Shown: positions 17,661 through 24,827 of the stretch, in pieces
Numbering within the stretch: the first letter of the stretch is position 1
Layout of the letters: every line of letters starts with the position of its first letter
NCBI GenBank assembly: GCA_903872345.1
Contig: CAIQKM010000051.1
Span: 1-57,881 of the forward strand
Source: an uncultured Verrucomicrobia subdivision 3 bacterium
GTDB lineage: Bacteria > Verrucomicrobiota > Verrucomicrobiia > Limisphaerales > UBA11358
Direction of reading: 5' to 3'
DNA length: 57,881 nt
Notes under the pieces: model-generated
What the model was told of the DNA's origin: nothing
Databases searched by the model: none
Seen by the model: only the letters and a program-made list of their open reading frames with translations
Position numbers and translations under genes: made by a program

Positions 17661-17683
17661 CTGCGTTTGCCTAAAGTGGCAGC

Positions 17684-19174
17684 ATGAAAGGGAATTTTGC
17701 AATGCGGGCGTTCCGGTTGCCGGGCCGATTGGTTTCGCTGATGTTGCTGGCCAATATCTTGCCGGCGGCGGCGCATGATCTCTCGGGCGATCCCGCCGGG
17801 ACAAATTACGACCGCAGCGCCAAGCCGCCCACGAACATCCTGGTGAATTTCAGTTTTGCCGCCGCCAACGCCACCAATCACGGGGCAGCCATGGCCACGC
17901 TGTTCCAACCCTTTGCGCCCAAGGTGCAAACCCATTGGGACGACCGGTTCTTTTACATTGAGTCTGACGGCATGCCGGCGCACCCGCTCATGGTGGGCAT
18001 CACCGCCTGGCAACAACAGGTGCCGTTGCCGCAAACTTATACGGGCAACAATGCGTGGCAACTGCCGTTACAGCCGCAGGTGGCGGTGCAACCCATTTCG
18101 GCCAAGACCCATTTCTTTCGCGGAGCCATTGCCATTGCCGTGAACGGCGTGCCGATATTCAATCCCATCAAAAATGACGGCATCACCGACACGTATCTCG
18201 CCGGCGAACTGGACAACTATGGCGGCCACTCCGGCCGGGCGGATGATTATCATTACCACATCGCGCCCTTGCACTTGCAGAAGTATGTGGGCTCCAACAA
18301 TCCGGTGGCGTTCGCGCTGGATGGTTATCCGATCTACGGACTGACGGAACCCGATGGTGCGCCCGCCAGCGGACTGGATGAGTTCAACGGCCACACCACG
18401 CCGGAACTGGGTTACCACTATCATGCCACCAAAACTTATCCCTATCTCAACGGCGGCTTTCACGGCGTGGTGACGGAACGTGGCGGCCAGGTGGACCCGC
18501 AACCGCGCGCGCAACCGTTGCGCCCCGCCACCTATCCGCTGCCCGGCGCGACCATCACGGGCTTCAAAGCCGAACCGGATGGCATAAGTTATACACTCAC
18601 CTATGAGATTGGCGGGGAAAAGGCGATGGTGCATTATTTGAAAAATGCGGGCGCGGTGGACTTCGATTTTACCGACACCTCGGGCCGGACCGTGACGCGG
18701 CATTATGCCACGGGCTTTCACGATGGCGGCCGGGATGAAAATCCGCCGCCCCGGGATCGCCCGGAGGGCAACCGGCCGCCGCGTGATCCGAACCGCCAGC
18801 CGTGGCTCAAGGTACACGCGAAAGAAATGGATGCGAACCGTGACGGCACGCTGACGCGCGAGGAATTTATTGCCGAGGTGAACCGCGTGTTTGCCGCCTA
18901 TGACCAAAATCAGGATGGCAAACTCACGGCGGATGAATATGGCGGACCGCCGGTGCGGTCGCCGATGGGCGGTTACATCAAGCAGCATTACCGCGAGCTG
19001 CTGGATGAAACCGGTGTGATCACCAAGGCGTCCCTGATGAAGGAAGCCATGCGCATGTTTGACAAAAGCGACCTGAACCATGATGGCAAGCTCACACCGG
19101 ATGAAACCGCCCTGCCGCCGGGTTACAAGGCCACGCCGCCGGGCAACCCGGGCGAGAATCCGCCGCCCCGCTAA
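17684..19174 (+). CDS. YHYH-domain secreted protein with EF-hand motifs
   Basis: This 496-residue exported protein has a signal peptide (RLVSLMLLANILPAAAHD). An ATG at 17702 is an alternative start. The YHYH domain (about residues 85-290) contains NNYGGHSG, DDYHYHIAP, ALDGYPIYG and LGYHYHATKTYPYLNGGF, with a dense His set that suggests metal binding. A Pro/Arg/Asp linker follows (about 345-365), then three EF-hand loops: DANRDGTLTREEF, DQNQDGKLTADEY and DLNHDGKLTPDE. The protein is probably periplasmic or extracellular and binds calcium and another metal. It is the first gene of a five-gene operon, with the next gene starting 5 bp after its stop. Confidence 0.85.
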   Translation: MKGNFAMRAFRLPGRLVSLMLLANILPAAAHDLSGDPAGTNYDRSAKPPTNILVNFSFAAANATNHGAAMATLFQPFAPKVQTHWDDRFFYIESDGMPAHPLMVGITAWQQQVPLPQTYTGNNAWQLPLQPQVAVQPISAKTHFFRGAIAIAVNGVPIFNPIKNDGITDTYLAGELDNYGGHSGRADDYHYHIAPLHLQKYVGSNNPVAFALDGYPIYGLTEPDGAPASGLDEFNGHTTPELGYHYHATKTYPYLNGGFHGVVTERGGQVDPQPRAQPLRPATYPLPGATITGFKAEPDGISYTLTYEIGGEKAMVHYLKNAGAVDFDFTDTSGRTVTRHYATGFHDGGRDENPPPRDRPEGNRPPRDPNRQPWLKVHAKEMDANRDGTLTREEFIAEVNRVFAAYDQNQDGKLTADEYGGPPVRSPMGGYIKQHYRELLDETGVITKASLMKEAMRMFDKSDLNHDGKLTPDETALPPGYKATPPGNPGENPPPR

Positions 19175-19179
19175 ACTTT

Positions 19180-20532
19180 ATGAACATCAATATCCGCACT
19201 ACCACGATGCTGGCTCTGCTCTTGGCACCCAGCCTCCAGGCAGGCACAAATTACCCCGTCGTGGACACGGGTCAAACCACATGTTACGACAACCGCAGCC
19301 CCATCGCCGCGCCATCACCTGGCCAGCCGTTTTACGGCCAGGACGCGCAATTCCATCATCATCCCTCTAGTTACACCCTGAGCGCGGATGGCTTGACCGT
19401 ACTCGATAATAACACGGGGCTCACCTGGCAGCGCAGTCCCGATACCGATGGCGATGGCGTCCTCACGCGGCGGGACAAGCTGACGTTGAGTCAGGCGCAG
19501 GCGCTGCCCGCCAAACTGAACGCCGCGAAATTCGGCGGCTTCACGGACTGGCGGCTGCCGTCCATCAAGGAATTGTATTCGCTCTTCGACGCGCGCGGCA
19601 CGGACCCCAGCGGCCCCGGCGGACAGAACATCGCCCGGCTGCGGCCGTTCATTGACACCAACTATTTCAGATTTGCCTACGGTGATCCCCGCACCGGCGA
19701 GCGGGTGATTGATTCGCAATACGCCTCCGGCACCAAGTATGTCGGCAAATCGGTGCGCGGCTTCGGCAAGTTGTTCGGCGTGAACTTCGCGGACGGCCGC
19801 ATCAAAGGCTACGACCTGTTCATGCCGGGCGGCGACATGCAAAAGACGTTTTTTGTCATCTGCGTGCGGGGCAATCCGGCGTATGGCACGAATGATTTTT
19901 CGGATAACGGCGACGGCACCATTTCGGATCGCGCCACCGGGCTGATGTGGTCGCAAGGCGACAGCGGTCGCGGCCTGAACTGGCCGGCCGCACTGGCGTG
20001 GGTGCAGCAACAGAACGCGACCAACTTTCTTGGCCACAACGACTGGCGGCTGCCGAGCGTGAAAGAGCTGCAAAGCATCGTGGATTATTCCCGTTCGCCG
20101 GACACCAGCCACACGCCGGCGATTGATCCCAAATTCAACTGCACGGTCATCACCAATGAAGCCCGGCAGGCGGATTATGCGTTTTATTGGACGGCGACCA
20201 CGCACGCGGGCTTCCTGGGCGGCGGCGCGGCGATGTACGTGGCTTTTGGCCGGGCGGGCGGCTGGATGTCTCCGCGCGGCATGGCGGGCGGACCGCCGGA
20301 ACGGCGCGGCGGCTTTGGCCCCGGTCCGGGTGGCGATGGCCCGCCGCCGGATTTCGGGCCGGAGGCGGATGCGCCGGTGGATTATCACTATGTGGATGTC
20401 CACGGGGCGGGCGCCCAGCGCAGCGATCCCAAGACCGGCGACCCGGCGATGTTTCCGCACGGACGCGGTCCGCAGGGGGACGTGATCCGCATTTTCAATT
20501 ACGTCCGGCTCGTGCGCAATCTGCCGGATTGA
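19180..20532 (+). CDS. DUF1566 (Lcl C-terminal) secreted protein
   Basis: This 450-residue protein has a signal peptide (TMLALLLAPSLQAG). It holds two DUF1566-type repeats. Each has a TGLTWQR/ATGLMWSQ opening and a DWRLPSxKEL core (about residues 124 and 288), the hallmark of this family, which is related to FimH-like/lectin-type folds. An EF-hand-like DTDGDGVLTRRD lies between the opening and core of the first repeat. A Gly/Pro/Arg-rich insertion lies near residues 360-405. The function of the family is unknown. It is linked to the YHYH and phosphoesterase genes in one operon. Confidence 0.82.
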   Translation: MNINIRTTTMLALLLAPSLQAGTNYPVVDTGQTTCYDNRSPIAAPSPGQPFYGQDAQFHHHPSSYTLSADGLTVLDNNTGLTWQRSPDTDGDGVLTRRDKLTLSQAQALPAKLNAAKFGGFTDWRLPSIKELYSLFDARGTDPSGPGGQNIARLRPFIDTNYFRFAYGDPRTGERVIDSQYASGTKYVGKSVRGFGKLFGVNFADGRIKGYDLFMPGGDMQKTFFVICVRGNPAYGTNDFSDNGDGTISDRATGLMWSQGDSGRGLNWPAALAWVQQQNATNFLGHNDWRLPSVKELQSIVDYSRSPDTSHTPAIDPKFNCTVITNEARQADYAFYWTATTHAGFLGGGAAMYVAFGRAGGWMSPRGMAGGPPERRGGFGPGPGGDGPPPDFGPEADAPVDYHYVDVHGAGAQRSDPKTGDPAMFPHGRGPQGDVIRIFNYVRLVRNLPD

Positions 20533-20549
20533 AGAATGATCCGATCCCT

Positions 20550-22103
20550 ATGAAATTCCTGACGAACCGCCGAAAATTTCTGTCGCTAACCACGGCGGCC
20601 ACCGGGTGGCTGCTCACCCCCGTCTGGGCGCAAAACGATTCGCCGCCCCGTCCGCGCAAGCGCGGCGGTCCGGGCGGACGCGGTCGCCGGGACGCGCGGG
20701 ATTATGTGCTGCCGCCCGAACTGGCCGAATTTAGCTTACTCTCGCTGGTTCTCGGGCGGGTGAGCGACCACTCCGTAACCGTCAGTTCCGTGGCCCGCAC
20801 CACGCTGGAAGGTTATTTTGAATACGGTACGTCAGCAGGCAATTATCCCAACCGAACCGCCTTGGCGGAGTTTGCCGCCGGTCACCCGGTGGAGACGGTC
20901 TTTGCGGGGCTGCAACCGGATACGGAATATTTTTACCAATTCCATTATCGCGCGCCCGGTGAAACTGATTTTAAGACGCGGGCGGAGTGCCGGTTTCATA
21001 CGCAACGCGCCGGCGGCAGCTCGTTCATGTTTACGATTCAGGGCGACTCGCATCCGGAACGGCCGCAGATGAGCGATCCCGATTTGTACGCGCGCACGCT
21101 GTTGCAAGTGGCCGCCAGCAAGCCGGATTTTCACATCTGCATGGGCGATGATTTTAGCGTGGCCCCGGTGCGCGAGGTAAATTACGCCGCGGTAGCCGAA
21201 CGCTACACCCTGCAGCGTCCGTTTCTGGGATTGGTCGCGCAATCGGCTCCGGTCTTTCTGCTCAATGGCAATCATGAACAGGCGTCGCTCTTTAATTTCA
21301 ATCAGGCGGATGACCGCCATGCGGTGGCCGTGCTGGCCCAAACGGCGCGAAATCAGTTTTATCCCACGCCCGCGCCGGACGGTTTTTATGGCGGCGACAC
21401 GGAGCCGTTGAAAGACATCGGGCTGCGGAAAGATTATTGCGCGTGGTCGTGGGGGGATGCGCTGTTTGTGATTCTGGACAATTACTGGCATTCGCCGGTG
21501 CAGGTGGACAGCGGCTTTCATGAGGAGGAAGGCGGCGGGGGCGGCGGCAAAAATGGCCGACGGGATCGCGACTGGTGGTCGCTGACGCTGGGCGATACGC
21601 AATATCATTGGTTCAAGCGGACACTCGAGCAAAGCCGCGCAAAATATAAATTTGTCTTCGCCCATCACGTGCTCGGCTCCGGCCGGGGCGGCGTGGATGA
21701 GTGCGATCTGTTTGAATGGGGCGGCCGTAACAAGCGCGGCGACTGGGAATTCAACCAGCGTCGCCCCGGCTGGGAAATGCCCGTGCATCAGCTCATGGTG
21801 AAACACGGTGTCACGATTTTTTTCCAGGGCCATGACCATCTCTACTGCCAGCAGTCGGCGGATGGCATTGTCTATCAGGAAGTGCCCATGCCGGCGGATC
21901 AGGGTTACATGACTTACAATGAAGACCGCTACCAGTCCGGCGTGAAGCTGCCCAATTCCGGTTACCTGCGCGTGACCGTTTCGCCGGAGCACGTAAAAGT
22001 GGATTATATCCGCAGTTTTCTACCCAAGGACGAGTCGGCGCAAAACAAGACCGGCGACCTCGCCCACAGTTACACCGTGAAACCAAGGGGGCAACATGCG
22101 TAA
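20550..22103 (+). CDS. Metallophosphoesterase, purple acid phosphatase/PhoD-like
   Basis: This 517-residue secreted phosphoesterase starts at ATG 20550 (MKFLTNRRKFLSL), giving a Tat-style signal (NRRKFLSLTTAATGW ... VWA). A Gly/Arg/Pro linker is followed by a fibronectin-like N-domain of purple acid phosphatases (AGLQPDTEYFYQFHYR, near residue 125). The catalytic domain has all five metal motifs: GDSH, GDD, GNHE, FAHH and GHDH. It should hydrolyse phosphate esters or phosphodiesters outside the cytoplasm. A Gly-rich loop with HEEEGGGGGG is inserted before the HH motif. It overlaps the next gene by 8 bp. Confidence 0.87.
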   Translation: MKFLTNRRKFLSLTTAATGWLLTPVWAQNDSPPRPRKRGGPGGRGRRDARDYVLPPELAEFSLLSLVLGRVSDHSVTVSSVARTTLEGYFEYGTSAGNYPNRTALAEFAAGHPVETVFAGLQPDTEYFYQFHYRAPGETDFKTRAECRFHTQRAGGSSFMFTIQGDSHPERPQMSDPDLYARTLLQVAASKPDFHICMGDDFSVAPVREVNYAAVAERYTLQRPFLGLVAQSAPVFLLNGNHEQASLFNFNQADDRHAVAVLAQTARNQFYPTPAPDGFYGGDTEPLKDIGLRKDYCAWSWGDALFVILDNYWHSPVQVDSGFHEEEGGGGGGKNGRRDRDWWSLTLGDTQYHWFKRTLEQSRAKYKFVFAHHVLGSGRGGVDECDLFEWGGRNKRGDWEFNQRRPGWEMPVHQLMVKHGVTIFFQGHDHLYCQQSADGIVYQEVPMPADQGYMTYNEDRYQSGVKLPNSGYLRVTVSPEHVKVDYIRSFLPKDESAQNKTGDLAHSYTVKPRGQHA

Positions 22104-23520
22104 CCTACAAATCATGGGCATGGCGTTGTTTTGCGGGTTTACCCTGGCGGCGGCAGCGGCACCGGGCGACGCGAGTCAGGATAAACCGCGCGGCCATCGC
22201 AGTTCCTCCGGGGCGAATATTTTCCAAGTGACCGTGCCCGAGCATCCGTACGACCTCATTCTCGCCCGCCCGGAGAAAGATCAGGTAACGCTGAGTGTGT
22301 TGGCGTATCACGACGTCGAAGGTTATGTCAGCTACGGAACCACGAACAACACCACACCCGGCCAGACCGCATTGCAGTCTTTCAAGGCCGGCACGCCAGT
22401 GGAACTGGTCATCGGCTCGCTGGTGGCGGATACGGCTTATCACTACCAATTCCACTGGCGGACACCGGGTGCAACCGCGTTTACGGTCAGCCCGGAATAT
22501 GCATTTCACACCGCGCGTTCGCCGGGCAATCCTTTTGCTTTCACCCTCACCGCCGACGCGCATCTGGATGAACACACGAGCGCGGAAGTTTATAACCAAA
22601 CACTCGCAAACATCCGCGCCGGGCGGCCGGATTTTCATATTGATCTCGGCAACCTGTTCATGACGGACAAGCACGCCACCCGCGCGGAAGCCGCCCGGCA
22701 ATATCTGGCGCAGCGCTATTATCTCGGCGAAATCGGCGTCAGCGTGCCGGTGCTTCTGGCGTTGGGTGTGCATGACGGCGAGAGCAGTCGATACGATGAC
22801 GGCTCACCCGACAGCCTGGCCGACTGGTCAAATCATCTTCGCACCTGCTATTTCCCGAATCCGGCACCGGATGCTTTCTACAGCGGCAATCGCACGCCCT
22901 CAGCATCCGCCCAACCGCTGCAAAATTATTATGCCTGGGAATGGGGTGATGCCTTGTTCGTGGTATTGGATCCCTACCGCTACTCGCTGCGCCAGCGCGG
23001 CGGCGGTGATGGCTGGACGTGGTCGCTCGGTCAAACCCAGTACCAATGGCTGGCGCAAACGCTGGCAACCAGCCGCGCCGGATTCAAATTCGTTTTCCTC
23101 CACAACCTGCTCTGCGGCGATCAGGCCTCGCGCGGCGGCGTTGAAATCGCCGGGTTCAACGAATGGGGTGGCAAAAACCTGGACGGGACGGACGGGTTTG
23201 CGCAACATCGGCCCGGTTGGCCAATGCCCGTACACCAATTGCTCCTGCGCAATCACGTGGCCGCCGTCTTCAAGGCCCATGATAATTTTTACGCCCGCCA
23301 ACAATTGGATGGCATTTTGTATCTGATGGTGCCGCAGCCGAGTTTTGCCGGCGATGACTGCATTCGCGATCTCCAAAATTACGGCTACCGGCAGGGTGTG
23401 TTCCGGGGCAATTCCGGCCATGTGCGCGTGGACGTTTCGCCCGGCAAGGCGTTGGTGAGTTACCTGAAATCCGCGCCGGACAGTCCGGTGGCGGACTCGT
23501 TTGAAATCCTCAAACATTAA
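22096..23520 (+). CDS. Metallophosphoesterase-like protein with degenerate active site
   Basis: This 474-residue tandem paralogue of the previous gene has a Sec signal (MALFCGFTLAAAAAPG). It keeps the same fold landmarks: the VADTAYHYQFHWR N-domain, YAWEWGDALFVVLD, and GFNEWGGKN. The metal motifs are changed: GDSH reads ADAH, GDD reads GNL (bridging Asp to Asn), GNHE reads GVHD, HH reads HN and GHDH reads AHDN. Several lost ligands suggest a non-catalytic binding or regulatory partner rather than an enzyme. The reading frame is intact over its full length, so it is not a pseudogene. Confidence 0.8.
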   Translation: MRNLQIMGMALFCGFTLAAAAAPGDASQDKPRGHRSSSGANIFQVTVPEHPYDLILARPEKDQVTLSVLAYHDVEGYVSYGTTNNTTPGQTALQSFKAGTPVELVIGSLVADTAYHYQFHWRTPGATAFTVSPEYAFHTARSPGNPFAFTLTADAHLDEHTSAEVYNQTLANIRAGRPDFHIDLGNLFMTDKHATRAEAARQYLAQRYYLGEIGVSVPVLLALGVHDGESSRYDDGSPDSLADWSNHLRTCYFPNPAPDAFYSGNRTPSASAQPLQNYYAWEWGDALFVVLDPYRYSLRQRGGGDGWTWSLGQTQYQWLAQTLATSRAGFKFVFLHNLLCGDQASRGGVEIAGFNEWGGKNLDGTDGFAQHRPGWPMPVHQLLLRNHVAAVFKAHDNFYARQQLDGILYLMVPQPSFAGDDCIRDLQNYGYRQGVFRGNSGHVRVDVSPGKALVSYLKSAPDSPVADSFEILKH

Positions 23521-23554
23521 TCCGGCATTCCATGGCGTTTGCCCATCCCCCAAC

Positions 23555-24721
23555 ATGAACCGGTTAAGCAAAATCTGTTTGGTTTTTTTGCTGGGCATGC
23601 TGTCGGCGCGGGCGCATCCCCTGTTGCAAGATGCCATGCTGGTGGAGTCCGGCCCCGGCAAACTGCGGCTGACCATTAACGTCTCGCTCGTGGAAATCAG
23701 CGTGGCCGAAGGCGTGGCACTGGGGCCCTTTAGCGTGACTGATTCCGGAGCTTGGGACGGGGCGGTTCAAAAGCACGGAGATTATCTGCTAAAACATCTC
23801 GGTATCGGGAGCGGAACGAACCGGCTCACGGGTCACGTTACCGGCGTGGCTCCGCCGTCCGAGTTCGATCAATCCGAGAATACGTTTTATCAGTACGAAC
23901 TGACTTATCCAACCACCGGTCCCCTGCCCGCTTCCCTTGTCATTTCTCAGGACATGCTGAGGGAATGGCCCTACGCGCCCGGCACAGCGTGGGATGTCAG
24001 TTATGTGCTGCATATCAAACCGGCCGGCTCTGAGACGGTCACCTCCCGACTGCTCACCGGTCGGCAGCCAGTCACGATTTCAACGGCAAGCACGGCACCT
24101 TCCGGCGGGGATGAGTCGAAGGGGAAAACGGCGGCCTACGCCACCTTCTGCGCCTACCTCTGGCACGGCATCTGGCATATCCTGACCGGCTATGATCATT
24201 TGCTGTTTGTGGCGGCGCTGGTGCTGGCCGTGAACAGTTTCTGGGAAATGGTAAAAGTCATTGCCGCCTTCACCTGCGCCCATACGCTGACCCTGGCCCT
24301 TTCGGTATTCAACCTGTTCCGGCTGCCTTCCGGTATTGTTGAACCGGTCATTTCCCTCAGCATCGTACTGGTGGCCTTGGAAAATATTTTTTGGCCCGAG
24401 CGCGCCCATTCGCGCGCGCGACTGGCCATCGCTTTTGGATTTGGCCTCATCCATGGACTGGGTTTCGCCGGCGGGTTGCTCGATGCCATGCAAGGGCTGC
24501 CGCCGGTCAGTCTTTGGATTGCCCTGGGCGCTTTCAGTTTGGGCGTGGAAATCGGCCATCAAGTGGTGGTGTTGCCGCTGTTTGGCTTGTTGAAACTGAA
24601 CCGGCGGCACGGCGGCACAGGGTTACAAACGCCTGCATTGCAGTATGGCTCGGCGATCATCGCTTGCTGCGGCACAGGCTATCTGGTCATCGCGCTCCGG
24701 GAACAGTGGTTTCTTCGGTGA
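23555..24721 (+). CDS. HupE/UreJ-type integral membrane protein
   Basis: This 388-residue protein starts at ATG 23555 (MNRLSKICLVFLLG). After a signal peptide (LLGMLSARAHP) comes a periplasmic domain of about 170 residues, then about six membrane helices with WHILTGYDHLLFV, TCAHTLTLAL, FGFGLIHGLGFAG and GVEIGHQVVV. These His-rich intramembrane motifs are typical of the HupE/UreJ_2 family, whose members are linked to nickel or cobalt uptake or are uncharacterised. It is the last gene of the YHYH operon. It may move a metal used by the YHYH or phosphoesterase proteins, which is inference. Confidence 0.85.
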   Translation: MNRLSKICLVFLLGMLSARAHPLLQDAMLVESGPGKLRLTINVSLVEISVAEGVALGPFSVTDSGAWDGAVQKHGDYLLKHLGIGSGTNRLTGHVTGVAPPSEFDQSENTFYQYELTYPTTGPLPASLVISQDMLREWPYAPGTAWDVSYVLHIKPAGSETVTSRLLTGRQPVTISTASTAPSGGDESKGKTAAYATFCAYLWHGIWHILTGYDHLLFVAALVLAVNSFWEMVKVIAAFTCAHTLTLALSVFNLFRLPSGIVEPVISLSIVLVALENIFWPERAHSRARLAIAFGFGLIHGLGFAGGLLDAMQGLPPVSLWIALGAFSLGVEIGHQVVVLPLFGLLKLNRRHGGTGLQTPALQYGSAIIACCGTGYLVIALREQWFLR

Positions 24722-24827
24722 AAGCTACGGCTGTCGGGTCATGTTCCAAAATGGATACAAAGTTTGAATTGGCGGCAGTTTTTTGAAACCATCGTGCCAC
24801 GCAACACGACCAATCTTGTATCAACGC

